A stretch of DNA of 64,000 bases from Olsenella intestinalis (GCF_023276655.1 NZ_JALGRK010000001.1:825501-889500), one strand, 5' to 3'; counted from the stretch's first letter, positions 15,901 through 23,313 are shown. Notes: generated from the sequence alone by a model not told the origin. Numbers and translations: made by a program.

Positions 15901-16802
15901 CCTATGCGGGCACCTACGACGGCCGGGCCCACGGCATCACCGTGGACGTGCTGCCCACGACGGCCAGCGCCAAGGTGTACTACAGCGCCGAGAGGGACCT
16001 GACTCCCGAGACCGCACCCATTGCGGGCACGCTCGTCAACCCGACGTTCACCGACGCAGGCTCCCGCCGCGTGTACTATTGCGTGATCGCCGACGACTAC
16101 AGCCCCGTCATCGGCTTCAAGGACGTCGTGATCGCCAAGGCCGACCCGACCGTCACCGCGCCGGCGCCCGCGCACCTCTCCTACACGGGTGGACCTCAGG
16201 CCCTCGTAACGCCCGGCTCCGCCCAGGGTGGAACCATGGAGTACTCGCTTGACGGCATCTCCTGGTCGACGAACGTCCCCGTCGCCACCGCGTCGGGCGC
16301 CTACGCCGTGCTCTACCGCGTGACCGGCGACGCCAACCACGCGGACGTCACAGCGAGGGCGGTCGCCGCGACCATCGGTCAGGGCGGGTCTGCCGGAGTC
16401 GAGATGTACCGCATGTACAATCCCTACTCGGGAGAGCACTTCTACACCGCATCCAGCACGGAGCGCGACCATCTCGTCTCGGTTGGCTGGAACTACGAGG
16501 GCGTGGGCTGGATCGCCCCCAGGGACGGCGCGCCGGTCTATCGTCTCTACAACCCCTACGGTGGCGATCATCACTACACGACGAGCGCGCACGAGCGCGA
16601 CATGCTCGTCACTGTGGGCTGGAACTACGAGGGCGTGGGCTGGCGCTCTGCGGGCGAGGACGGTGTGCCGCTCTGGCGCCAGTACAACCCGTATGCCTCC
16701 ACGGGCTCGCACAACTACACCACGAGCAGCCAGGAGCGCGACATGCTCGTCTCCATCGGCTGGCGCGACGAGGGCATCGGCTGGTACGGCCTCAGGGGCT
16801 AA
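9972..16802 (+). CDS. Large secreted repeat protein (beta-helix, YDG/MBG-like and DUF5648 repeats)
   Basis: 2276 residues. A signal peptide ends near residue 30 (LVLAVVAPTQAWAES). Residues ~140-710 hold about 18 repeats built on (A/G)GIGGG alternating with short IxIxGGxVxATGG strands, as in a right-handed beta-helix. Residues ~930-2140 hold several Ig-like units with signatures such as YDGTTTATL and YDGRAHGITVDV, matching the YDG/MBG families of bacterial adhesins. The last ~130 residues are three copies of a YRLYNPYSGEHFYT...GWNYEGVGW unit (DUF5648-type, possibly ligand-binding). No LPXTG motif or terminal membrane anchor is seen, so attachment is unclear. The start at 9972 follows AAGGGGGG. 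Likely role, inferred: adhesion or glycan binding. Confidence 0.88.
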   Translation: MGRRVWLAPLFGALVTLLVLAVVAPTQAWAESKSVGYYDGSWNGSACEWTWKTVNAEILDDIDSSHYTLNSGWYVMTGDWGDGDRPTVSGTVNIIMENGCDVHLRDGIHVPPGATLNIYGQSGNYGKFKVDRSKADTAAIGGDSKESSGTVNIYGGDINVTGGSRSNHGGAGIGGGWQGNGTVRIYGGTVKAAGGNEGAGIGGGSNKEGNDGTGGGSNDIKIYGGVVNASGWYGAGIGGGEYGKGGSIQIYGGDVTAVGGADAAGIGGGEERDGGTITISGGTVKATGGSVTSKGGAGIGGGGKGGSGTIAISGGTVSALGGAFASGIGGGDEGEGNGITISGGNVTATANTQSSTGGGGAAGIGGGDKAAGKNITISGGTVSATGGTKLSVLGGAGIGGGSKGNGENITIRDSANITKAQGAVDAAGIGGGDQGEGKNIKITGGTVKAQGGSDKDGGGAGIGGGQKKDGNVEISGGNVTATGGGDGAGIGGGEDGSANVLISGGTVTANGGRYGAGIGGGQDGAGGTITLTGGTIKPTGGDEAAGIGGGQDAESAGTIVIKGNAWVRANGGKGGAGIGGGRTGGRSGTILIEGNAHVTTDGWGGGAGIGSGEWTTGHTDAYYSGQVGITIQGNPWVKAWGGYGGAGIGGGETGPSGPIVINGGTIITIGGNNGGPGIGSGAGCYHTGDTFYTVNVTINGGDIVARAGDMLESNEKNAEPGAAIGTGGIEHAANSLNMTYESYFTGNIYLNGGSIKAYSADLRKRQGIKEEHRNVIGTTSSENRDWEKGVVHFSGATVDMYPGPGSGGAIKQMVRASETDEGGIHLEEKETQFQRVTFTTHNDADDTVHEAKLDYRTLVLTGAEEIEEYGDTKLLHNKYKHIRVEPAHKHSFTYTTATTNEPGDTIIATCKGGEGCDLDNPVDNKQAKLILSKPPHTMYDDGKDAGVIVTDEHHIGDAEVAYYLANPDGSRASAVDPEQLYEIPTAPGHYWAELTLSGEDEESAGAGTNTATAHVVYTVAKAKPSLVDNAVIDEGNTAKTIDLSANVKNAGDVVTYALDDPDGSLAAKGFVVEGSVLKIPAASATAANPDSVVVHVVSSADENHDPLDGQIVVTINKKPRPTITPDEVTYTYGETGKGVDAQATGDGTHETGAISYAAKSTVDEFATDTGGAGGTTGADSEWSENDIIKVNKTTGILEAKELGTTYVTVTVAGTDFYAPTVKDVKVTVTGAPLAGVSVQGFEGVYDGATHGLSVTVPEGATAYLSSMELTSDNYMIDGTPATDESAAELFKYRDAGTYTVYYFVTAPHYEPVVGSAAVTISKKPINASAYVEGKSYDGMTDATVNVSVNSSDLVEGDEVEVAGVTGFFTNKDAGEDKPVAIDASKATFFGEGAENYEVTIPASATATIEKAWALVMADDLYVPMGSPFPELTATVNAPVLWEDIEYDLACDANMDSPGTYEIVATADPTKGANVNYEIVCTNGTLTVTRPIEVTATGFNGPFDNEFHGITVDVKNPGIPPLDPSVIDKLTHEDWLGLALWAQYAGLDVTVPEEDWTDGEWAMWIEWAKSELKTAVENFKLAEVYYGTEELTAENYKDKGTSISPTFKDASTNAVYYYVVSFDGQTQAGSQDVVINKADPTVTAPTPVANLRYTGNPQTLITAGSAVGGTMEYSLDGVNWSGDLPSKTEVGSYAVLYRVTGDANHNDVAPTPVIGTIAKALEPGVVLEDWTYGSPAKTPVFSDGENPITTGVTYSYKVKGADDSTYSSEQPTQAGDYTVRAVVQASGTGYDGTYTSDFSVARKPITATVIAADKDYDGTTTATLVAYVEDEDVLAGDSVTIGVVSGSFADANAGDVKQVNVDQGSAVVSGRGSQNYDVTLPETTVGTINKVWAAVWADDVTIQIGQSVPEPFTAHAYTPVKGDELVYTLNCDYEQKVGEYEIVVDLDESVVPNCNYDVAVIPGKLTITKAELTVVAESYAGTYDGRAHGITVDVLPTTASAKVYYSAERDLTPETAPIAGTLVNPTFTDAGSRRVYYCVIADDYSPVIGFKDVVIAKADPTVTAPAPAHLSYTGGPQALVTPGSAQGGTMEYSLDGISWSTNVPVATASGAYAVLYRVTGDANHADVTARAVAATIGQGGSAGVEMYRMYNPYSGEHFYTASSTERDHLVSVGWNYEGVGWIAPRDGAPVYRLYNPYGGDHHYTTSAHERDMLVTVGWNYEGVGWRSAGEDGVPLWRQYNPYASTGSHNYTTSSQERDMLVSIGWRDEGIGWYGLRG
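10470..12030 (+). repeat. In-frame GIGGG repeat array
   Basis: Roughly 18 coding repeats of 66-110 bases, each with a GGC(A/G)TCGGCGGCGGC-like core coding for GIGGG. Spacing and flanking codons vary, so this is old protein repetition, not a recent tandem duplication or CRISPR. Such arrays can expand or shrink by recombination. Confidence 0.8.
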
Positions 16803-16828
16803 GCCCACGGCACCAGATCGTTGACGGG

Positions 16829-16861
16829 GTGGCTCCTCCGTACGGGGGAGCCACTCTTTTT
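16829..16861 (+). terminator. Intrinsic terminator behind the surface-protein gene
   Basis: Stem GTGGCTCC / GGAGCCAC (16829-16836, 16847-16854) followed by TCTTTTT: a clear Rho-independent terminator 27 bases after the stop codon. Confidence 0.9.
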
Positions 16862-16908
16862 GCGAGCTCTTCTCGGCTGCATGAGGGCCTGAAAAGTGTG
16901 CTGTTACT

Positions 16909-16971
16909 CATTTTTAAGGCCTTAAAAATGATGAGTCGCGCGTTTCTAAGGCCTTAAAAATGTGGTATAAA
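16909..16971 (+). promoter_or_regulatory. Palindromic operator pair and promoter of the AAA ATPase gene
   Basis: A perfect 22-bp palindrome lies at 16909-16930 (half-site CATTTTTAAGG). Its right 16 bases (TAAGGCCTTAAAAATG) recur at 16947-16962, exactly 32 bases on, about three helical turns. The second copy overlaps the spacer of a promoter with -10 TATAAA at 16966-16971. This suggests cooperative binding of a repressor. The cognate regulator is not identifiable here. Confidence 0.6.
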
Positions 16972-17014
16972 CCGATTACCAGTGGAAAGCGAAACCGCAG
17001 GGGAGGGGTGCGAC

Positions 17015-18316
17015 ATGAGAAGGGCTCTCATGGACCGGCTGGTTGCCTGGAAGGACAGCCCGCGGCGGAAGCCGCTCATCCTGAACGGCGCACGCCAGGT
17101 CGGCAAGACCTGGTTGCTGAAGGAGTTCGGCAGGCTCCACTTCAACGAGGTCGCATACGTGAGCCTCGATAACGACTCCCTTGCGCGCGGCTACTTCGAG
17201 TCCGACTTCGACGTCGAGAGGATCGTCGCCTCGCTCTCGCTCGAGCTTGGCATCGACATCAAGCCGCAGACCACGCTCATCGTTCTCGACGAGGTGCAGG
17301 CGTGCCCCAAGGCCATCACGTCGCTCAAGTACTTCTGCGAGAACGCGCCCGAGTACGCGGTTGCCGCGGCGGGCTCGCTGCTGGGCGTGTCTGCCACGGA
17401 GGGCAGCGGTTTTCCCGTCGGCAAGGTCAACCTGCTCGACCTGCACCCGCTGACCTTCCGAGAGTTCCTCGACGCGACGGGCAACGAGCGCCTGGGCGGG
17501 CCTGTCGCCGCGGCTGACACCAAGATGATGACCGCCTTCTCGGGCAAGCTCACCGAGCAGCTCAGACGCTACTACGTGGTGGGCGGCATGCCCGAGGCGG
17601 TCTGTGCCTACGTCGCGACCGGCGACGTGCGCAACGCGCGCGATGTCCAGCGCGAGATCCTTTCCGGGTACCAGAACGACTTCGCCAAGCACATCCCGTT
17701 CCGACTGCTTGCCCGCACCATGCTCGCCTGGGAGTCAATCCCCCGGCACCTTTCGCAGGAGAACAAGAAGTTCGTCTTCGGCTGTGTGCGCAAGGGCGCC
17801 CGCGCGGCCGACTTCGAGGAGTGCCTCGCCTGGCTCGAACACGCCGGCCTCATCCACAAGGTGCGCCGCGCAAGCAAGCCTGGCGTGCCGCTCTCCGCAT
17901 ACTGCAACACGAACGCGTTCAAGGTCTTCCTGGTCGACGTGGGGCTCCTCGGTGCCATGAGCGGCCTCGAGCCGCAGGACGTCCTCGAGGGGAACAGGGT
18001 CTTCACGGAGTTCAAGGGCGCGCTGACGGAGCAGTACGTCTGTCAGCAGCTCGTGGCCGAGCAGGACGTGGTGCCCAGCTACTGGTCGGCCGAGAACTCC
18101 TCCGGCGAGATCGACTTCCTCGCGCAGGTCTCCGGCAGCGTGTTCGCCGTGGAGGTGAAGGCGGAGGAGAACCTGCGGGCAAGAAGCCTCCGCGCGTTCA
18201 AGACCGCACATCCGGAGGTGCGCGCCGTTCGGTTCAGCCTCTCGCCCCATCGCAGGCAGGACTGGATGGTCAACGTTCCCCTCTACGCCGTCTCGTGCAC
18301 GGGCCTCTGGGAGTAG
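17015..18316 (+). CDS. AAA-family ATPase with DUF4143 C-terminal domain
   Basis: 433 residues, the AAA_14/DUF4143 type common as single accessory genes in gut bacteria. Walker A is LNGARQVGKTWL (about residues 23-34) and Walker B is LIVLDEVQ (about 88-95). The C-terminal DUF4143 domain ends with SGEIDFL...VFAVEVKAEE, an E/D...ExK layout resembling PD-(D/E)XK nucleases. Function is unproven; defence or toxin-like roles have been suggested for relatives. The ATG at 17015 follows GGGGAGGGG; the frame is open upstream to 16982 but lacks a comparable ribosome site. Promoter with paired operators at 16909-16971. Confidence 0.85.
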   Translation: MRRALMDRLVAWKDSPRRKPLILNGARQVGKTWLLKEFGRLHFNEVAYVSLDNDSLARGYFESDFDVERIVASLSLELGIDIKPQTTLIVLDEVQACPKAITSLKYFCENAPEYAVAAAGSLLGVSATEGSGFPVGKVNLLDLHPLTFREFLDATGNERLGGPVAAADTKMMTAFSGKLTEQLRRYYVVGGMPEAVCAYVATGDVRNARDVQREILSGYQNDFAKHIPFRLLARTMLAWESIPRHLSQENKKFVFGCVRKGARAADFEECLAWLEHAGLIHKVRRASKPGVPLSAYCNTNAFKVFLVDVGLLGAMSGLEPQDVLEGNRVFTEFKGALTEQYVCQQLVAEQDVVPSYWSAENSSGEIDFLAQVSGSVFAVEVKAEENLRARSLRAFKTAHPEVRAVRFSLSPHRRQDWMVNVPLYAVSCTGLWE

Positions 18317-18346
18317 CGCACGGTACGCCTGTCGAGAAGAGCCAAC

Positions 18347-18376
18347 AAAACGGGGCGCCGGATGTCCGACGCCCCG
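18347..18376 (-). terminator. Terminator of the short-chain dehydrogenase gene
   Basis: Read on the minus strand: stem CGGGGCG / CGCCCCG (18370-18376, 18351-18357) followed by TTTTG (18346-18350). It lies about 100 bases after the dehydrogenase stop codon and may also stop the converging ATPase transcript. GAGAAGAGC (18334-18342) lies just beyond it. Confidence 0.75.
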
Positions 18377-18479
18377 CAGTCATTGTGGGTCGAGGCCCAC
18401 GCTCCTCTCGCCCGCGTGGTCGCCCGTGCGCGGTCGCCCGTGCATGGTCGCGTGGTCGCGAGCGTGGGCGAGGGGGTGG

Positions 18480-19256
18480 CTACATGCAGGTGTAGCCGCC
18501 GTCGACGGGCAGCTGCACGCCCGTGACGTAGCTCGAGGCCTTGGACGCCAGGAACAGCGCCGCCGTGTCGAGCTCGCCCTCGTTGCCGTAGCGCTCCTCG
18601 GGGATCATGGTCTTCGCGTTCTGCTGGAAGAAGTCCGAGTCGAGGGTCTCCTGCGTGAGCGGGGTGTAGAAGTAGCCCGGGCAGATGGAGTTGACGGTGA
18701 TGTTGTGCTTGCCCCACTCCGCGGCGAGCGCGCGCGTGAGGTTGACGACGCCGCCCTTGGCCGCGTGGTAGGGGGCGGAGCCGGCGACCTTGTTGCCCAC
18801 GAGGCCGTACATCGAGGCGATGTTGATGATGCGGCCGTACTTGGCCGGGATCATGGCCTTCTTGGCGACGGAGCGCGCGACCCTGAACGAGCCGAAGAGG
18901 TCGATCTGCATCTCGTTGTCGAACTGCTCGTCGGTGATGTCCTCGGCGGGCGCGACGGCGCCGGTGCCGGCGTTGTTGATGAGGATGTCGATGCGGCCGA
19001 ACTTCTTGAGCGCGGCGTCGACCATCGCCTCGACGGCCTGGGTGTCGGTGATGTCGCATACGACGGGCAGGGACTTGACCCAGAACTCGTCGGTGATCTC
19101 CTTGGCGACCTGCTCGATGAGGTTCTGGCGCCTCGCCACGACGACGATGTTGGCGCCCTGGCTCGCCAGCGCCTTGGCCATCTGGACGCCGAGTCCCGTG
19201 GAGCAGCCGGTGACGATGGCCACCTGTCCGGAGAGGTCAAAGTAGTTACGATCCAT
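18480..19256 (-). CDS. Short-chain dehydrogenase/reductase (gluconate 5-dehydrogenase-like)
   Basis: 258-residue classical SDR. The NAD(P)-binding TGCSTGLGVQMA lies near residues 16-27, and NNAG follows in the middle. The catalytic Ser (NIASMYG) and YHAAK pair (Tyr and Lys four residues apart) are present, as is the C-terminal PVDGGYTCM. The family oxidises or reduces sugars, polyols or keto acids; the closest flavour is gluconate 5-dehydrogenase, but the substrate cannot be read from sequence. The start at 19256 has AGGAGG eight bases upstream. It is a monocistronic gene with its own terminator, and could serve the polyol-type PTS operon at 24554, which lacks a dehydrogenase (speculative). 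Confidence 0.85.
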   Translation of the reverse strand: MDRNYFDLSGQVAIVTGCSTGLGVQMAKALASQGANIVVVARRQNLIEQVAKEITDEFWVKSLPVVCDITDTQAVEAMVDAALKKFGRIDILINNAGTGAVAPAEDITDEQFDNEMQIDLFGSFRVARSVAKKAMIPAKYGRIINIASMYGLVGNKVAGSAPYHAAKGGVVNLTRALAAEWGKHNITVNSICPGYFYTPLTQETLDSDFFQQNAKTMIPEERYGNEGELDTAALFLASKASSYVTGVQLPVDGGYTCM

Positions 19257-19299
19257 GTAGCATCCTCCTGTCACATAACGCTTCGGATTGCAGTGCATA

Positions 19300-19312
19300 G
19301 GTAACCTTTACC
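19300..19312. promoter_or_regulatory. Small palindrome upstream of the SDR gene
   Basis: GGTAA-CCT-TTACC lies 44 bases upstream of the leftward SDR start. It may be an operator; nothing else supports it. Confidence 0.3.
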
Positions 19313-19508
19313 AATAAACGTTCGGTTTGATGCGGACGCATCGGCAAAGGGCGCACGCTCCTCTCGCCCGCACCCTCTCGCCCGCGCGAGCCGCACGTTG
19401 GGCGTCGAGGCGCGCACGCCGCAAAAGCATGGGAGTTACCGTCCGCCGTTGTGCGTATACTCGTATGTGGTCTGAATTGATGGGGCAACCGCACGGCAGG
19501 AGGGACCT

Positions 19509-20552
19509 ATGGCGCAGCGCGCTCTGCATGGCGTGAATCTCACCGGATGGCTCACGCTCGAGGCATGGGTCACGCCCACCCTGTTTGCCGACTCCGGCGC
19601 GCTCGATGAGAGCGCGCTCATCGGCTCCATCGGCCGCGACGAGTACCGCAGGCGCCTCGAGGCTCACCGCTCCGGATTCGTGCGCCAGGCCGACTTCAAC
19701 CAGATCGCCGCCCGCGGCTTCAACGCGGTGCGCCTGCCCGTCCCCTGGTACGTCTTCGGCACCGACGGCCCGCGCCCCGGGCCCTTCGTGGGCTGCCTCG
19801 CGCAGGTAGACGACGCCTTCGACTGGGCGGACGAGATCGGCCTCAAGATCGTGCTCGACCTCGCGATCACGCCGGGCGCCGAGGGGGCGGAGGCCGACCT
19901 CGTGCGCAACCACACCGACTTCGCCCACTACAGGAACGACATGCTCGACGTCGTGCGCGGCCTGTGCAAGCGCTACGGCTCGCGCGTGGCGTTCGCCGGC
20001 ATCGAGGTCGCCGACACGCCGCGCATCCAGACGCGCCGCGGCTTCTCGGTGAGCGAGGGCGTCGCCCTCCACCAGCTGCGCAACTACTACCGCGACGCCT
20101 ATGACATCGTGCGCGAGGAGGCCGGCGCCGACCCGCTGTTCGTCATTCCCGACGGCGGCCGCCCGGGCGCATGGAACCGCTTCATGGCGCACGACCGCTA
20201 CGAGAACGTCCTGATCGACTGCCACCTCTTCCACTACAACGACCGCGTCGACCGCGTGGGCCCCTCCGGCATCCGCGAGCTCGTCGAGCGCTCCAAGGCG
20301 TCGCTCAGGGCGGTCGAGAAGAGCGGCCTTCCCGCGATGGTGGGCAAGTGGTCGGGTTCGCTTCCCTTCGCCGACACCATCACCACCCCCGAGGGCCGCA
20401 TCGCCCTCGAGCGCATCTACATCTCCGAGCAGCTCGCGACCTTCAAGCCCTGCGCCGCGTGGTTCTTCCAGACCTGGAAGACCGAGGGGCGCCTCGCCGG
20501 GTGGGACGCGCGCGTGTCGCTCTCGTCCTTCGAGCGGAGGATGCTCGCGTGA
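19509..20552 (+). CDS. GH5-fold protein lacking both catalytic glutamates
   Basis: 347 residues, with the beta/alpha-barrel signature of GH5 exo-glucanase-like enzymes: LHGVNLTGWL at the start, FNAVRLPVPW (about residues 71-80) and the DCHLFHYND strand (about 237-245). The acid/base motif usually written GIEVLNEP reads GIEVADTP, so the Glu is Thr170. The nucleophile motif usually written GEWSG reads GKWSG, so the Glu is Lys280. Hydrolysis is therefore unlikely, while the substrate cleft may still bind sugar. The protein has no signal peptide, so it is cytoplasmic. The ATG at 19509 follows AGGAGGG. The stop overlaps the rsmI start (GTGA), coupling the two genes. Confidence 0.82.
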   Translation: MAQRALHGVNLTGWLTLEAWVTPTLFADSGALDESALIGSIGRDEYRRRLEAHRSGFVRQADFNQIAARGFNAVRLPVPWYVFGTDGPRPGPFVGCLAQVDDAFDWADEIGLKIVLDLAITPGAEGAEADLVRNHTDFAHYRNDMLDVVRGLCKRYGSRVAFAGIEVADTPRIQTRRGFSVSEGVALHQLRNYYRDAYDIVREEAGADPLFVIPDGGRPGAWNRFMAHDRYENVLIDCHLFHYNDRVDRVGPSGIRELVERSKASLRAVEKSGLPAMVGKWSGSLPFADTITTPEGRIALERIYISEQLATFKPCAAWFFQTWKTEGRLAGWDARVSLSSFERRMLA

Positions 20553-21430
20553 GTGATGCCACAAGGCCCGCGGGCGGCGTGCTGTCCGTCGTGGGGACCC
20601 CCATCGGAAACCTGGCGGACGCCTCGCCGCGCGTGGTCGAGACCCTGCGCGCCGCGGACGTCATCCTCTGCGAGGACACTCGCGTGACGGGCAAGCTGCT
20701 CGCACACTTCGGCGTGCACACGCCGCTGACCCGCGCAGACGACAACGTGCTCGCGTCGCGCATCGCGCCGACGCTCGAGCGCGTGGCGGCCGGCGAGCGC
20801 GTGGCGTTCGTCTCGGACGCGGGCATGCCCGGCGTGTCCGACCCCGGCCAGCGCCTGGTGGACGCGGCCCTCGACGAGGGGCTTCGCGTCGAGGTGATCC
20901 CCGGGCCGTCTGCCGTGACCTGCGCGCTCGTGGCGTCGGGGCTTCCCATGGACCACTTCTTCTTCGAGGGCTTCCTGCCGAGAAAAGCCTCCGCCATGGA
21001 GGCACGCCTCGCCGAGCTCGCGCCCATACCCGGCGCGCTCGTCGTCTACGAGTCGCCCCGGCGTGTGGCGGCGACCCTCGGGCGCATCGCGAGCGTGCTG
21101 CCGCAGCGCCAGGTCGCGCTCGTGCGCGAGCTCACCAAGCTCCACGAGGAGGTCGTGCGCGGCGAGGCCGCCACGGTCGCCGCGGAGGTGGCCTCGCGCG
21201 AGGTCGTCAAGGGCGAGTGCGTCATCGTCATCGGCGCGCCGGCGCCTGACGAGCTTGCCGCGCTCAGGCAGGCCGCGGCGGGCGGCGCGGCCACGATGGA
21301 GGAGGCCATCGCCGAGGGCCTCGCCGCGGGTGAGCCCAAGAGCGCGCTCGCCAAGCGCGTCGCCAAGCTCTTCTCGGTAAGCAAGTCCGAGGCATACGAG
21401 GCAATTCTCGCCGCGAGCCAGCGCGACTAG
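20549..21430 (+). CDS. rsmI: 16S rRNA (cytidine1402-2'-O)-methyltransferase
   Basis: 293-residue SAM-dependent tetrapyrrole-methylase-fold enzyme that 2'-O-methylates C1402 in the decoding centre. Diagnostic motifs: VVGTPIGNLAD (about residues 14-24), ILCEDTRVTGKLL (about 38-50), FVSDAGMPGVSDPG and VIPGPSAV. The start GTG at 20549 overlaps the preceding stop and has GGAGGA about eight bases upstream. Length is normal. GCTCTTCTC lies in frame at 21367-21375. Confidence 0.95.
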   Translation: MSDATRPAGGVLSVVGTPIGNLADASPRVVETLRAADVILCEDTRVTGKLLAHFGVHTPLTRADDNVLASRIAPTLERVAAGERVAFVSDAGMPGVSDPGQRLVDAALDEGLRVEVIPGPSAVTCALVASGLPMDHFFFEGFLPRKASAMEARLAELAPIPGALVVYESPRRVAATLGRIASVLPQRQVALVRELTKLHEEVVRGEAATVAAEVASREVVKGECVIVIGAPAPDELAALRQAAAGGAATMEEAIAEGLAAGEPKSALAKRVAKLFSVSKSEAYEAILAASQRD

Positions 21431-21489
21431 CGCGTGGGCTCCCGGTTCGACCACGGCGCGCGACGCGCGCGGAACGGAAGGGAGTCAGC

Positions 21490-23103
21490 ATGCTCGACAA
21501 CGACAGGATCTGGATGGCCCAGGGCGACGTCGCCTGCAACCTGCTGCTGAGCCAGGCGAACCGCCACGGCCTGATCGCCGGCGCCTCCGGCACGGGCAAG
21601 ACCGTCACGCTCAAGGTGATGGCCGAGGGCTTCTCGCGCGCGGGCGTGCCCGTGTTCATGGCGGACGTCAAGGGCGACGTCACCGGCATGGCCGAGGCCG
21701 GCGAGCTGACCGACTTCATCTCCAAGCGCTGCGCCGACACCTTCGACCTCGACCCGGCTGCCATCGACTTCTCCGGCTGCCCGGTGCGCCTCTGGGACAT
21801 GCTGGGGGAGGGCGGCATCCCGGTGCGCATCACCGTGAGCGACATGGGGCCCGTCCTTCTCGCGCGCCTGCTCGGCCTCACCGACGTGCAGGAGGGCGTG
21901 CTCAACATCGCCTTCCGCGTGGCCGACGACAACAACATGCTGCTGATCGACCTCAAGGACCTGCGCGCCATGCTGGGCTTTCTCTCCGAGCACGCCAAGG
22001 AGATCCAGGCCACCTACGGTAACGTGTCGACCGCCTCGGTCGGCGCGATCCAGCGCGCGCTGATTGCCGTGGAGGACCAGGGCGGCGACGTCTTCTTCGG
22101 CGAGCCCGACCTCGACCTCGCCGACTGGTTCGCGTGCGCGCCGGACGGCCGCGGCTACGTCAACATCCTCAACGCGGCCAAGCTCGTGCAGATGCCGCAG
22201 ATCTACGCGATGTTCCTGCTCTGGATGCTCTCGTCGCTCTTCGACACGCTTCCCGAGGTGGGCGACCCCGACAAGCCCAAGTTCGTCTTCTTCTTCGACG
22301 AGGCGCACCTGCTGTTCGACAACATGCCCAAGGAGCTGCGCGACAAGATCGTCCAGGTCGTCAAGCTCATCCGCTCCAAGGGCGTCGGCGTCTACTTCAT
22401 CACGCAGTCGCCCTCCGACATCCCCGACGAGGTGCTGGCCCAGCTCTCCAACCGCGTCCAGCACGGCCTGCGCGCCTACACGCCGGCCGAGCAGAAGGCC
22501 GTGCGCGCGGCCGCCGCGTCGTTCCGCGAGAACCCCGCCTTTGACTCCGCCCAGGCGCTGCAGGAGGTCGGCACCGGCGAGGCGCTCGTGTCGTTCCTCG
22601 GCGAGGACGGCAGCCCCTGCATGGTCGAGCGCGCCCGCGTGCTCTTCCCGCAGTGCTCGATGTCCGCGGCGAGCCAGGGCGCGCTTGAGGCCGTGATTGC
22701 CGGCCAGGCCGACCTGCAGGCGAAGTACGGCGAGGCCGTCGACCGCGAGAGCGCCTTCGAGATGATCGGCGCCGAGCGGGCCGCGAGCGAGGAGAGCGCT
22801 CGTCTCGCCGCGGAGCGCGAGGCCTTCGAGAAGGAGAAGGCCGAGTTCGAGAAGAAGCGCGCCGCCGAGGAGGCCAAGGCCGCCAAGGATGCGGAGCGCG
22901 AGCTTGCCCGCCAGCAGAAGGAGGCCGAGAAGGCCGCCGAGCGCGCCGAGCGTGCCGCCGAGAAGGAGGCAGAGCGTCAGCGCCGCGCCCAGGAGCGCCA
23001 GGTCGAGCAGATGAAGCGCGCCGCCGGGTCGATCATCGGCACCATCGGCCGCGAGGCGTCGCGCCAGCTGGTTCGCGGCATCTTCGGCTCGCTCAAGCGT
23101 TAG
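21490..23103 (+). CDS. HerA-type ATPase, DUF853/YjgR family
   Basis: 537 residues. Walker A is GASGTGKTVT (about residues 34-43) and Walker B is FVFFFDEAHLL (about 262-272). Also present are the MADVKGDVTG segment after strand 2 and an arginine-rich sensor region. DUF853 proteins belong to the HerA/FtsK ATPase clade; the cellular role is not established. Residues ~435-510 are a long charged coiled coil rich in Glu/Lys/Arg/Ala, which could mediate oligomerisation. The C-terminus is short and basic. ATG at 21490 with GAAGGGAG upstream; separate from rsmI by about 60 bases. Confidence 0.88.
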   Translation: MLDNDRIWMAQGDVACNLLLSQANRHGLIAGASGTGKTVTLKVMAEGFSRAGVPVFMADVKGDVTGMAEAGELTDFISKRCADTFDLDPAAIDFSGCPVRLWDMLGEGGIPVRITVSDMGPVLLARLLGLTDVQEGVLNIAFRVADDNNMLLIDLKDLRAMLGFLSEHAKEIQATYGNVSTASVGAIQRALIAVEDQGGDVFFGEPDLDLADWFACAPDGRGYVNILNAAKLVQMPQIYAMFLLWMLSSLFDTLPEVGDPDKPKFVFFFDEAHLLFDNMPKELRDKIVQVVKLIRSKGVGVYFITQSPSDIPDEVLAQLSNRVQHGLRAYTPAEQKAVRAAAASFRENPAFDSAQALQEVGTGEALVSFLGEDGSPCMVERARVLFPQCSMSAASQGALEAVIAGQADLQAKYGEAVDRESAFEMIGAERAASEESARLAAEREAFEKEKAEFEKKRAAEEAKAAKDAERELARQQKEAEKAAERAERAAEKEAERQRRAQERQVEQMKRAAGSIIGTIGREASRQLVRGIFGSLKR

Positions 23104-23281
23104 GGCCGTCGCGCGATGCGCGCTTGGCGGCATCGGCTGGCGCAAAAGAACGCAATTTGTGCATATGTGGTCGTCGATATGTCATTTCCCCAGCGTAAGG
23201 GCAGCATGACCTGCGCGTGAAGGGGCGGTTCGGGGCCGTATCTAGGCTCTTCTCGGCGTGCTTGGAGGTGCGCGCGCTCGA

Positions 23282-23313
23282 CTTGTACACGATTTTTTGG
23301 CTATCTTGTACTA
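23282..23313 (+). promoter_or_regulatory. Paired TTGTAC operators in the gntR promoter
   Basis: CTTGTACAC (23282-23290) and CTTGTACTA (23305-23313) are direct repeats 23 bases apart with a T-rich spacer. They lie about 90 bases before the GntR-type regulator start. The same core recurs four times before the operon it probably controls, so this is most simply an autoregulatory site that also contains the -35/-10 elements. Confidence 0.65.

Noticed and set aside
21431-21489. CGGTTCGACCACGG looking like a tRNA T-arm between rsmI and the DUF853 gene
   Set aside because: No acceptor, D or anticodon arms can be folded around it; the gap is only 59 bases. No tRNA or rRNA gene was found anywhere in the window.
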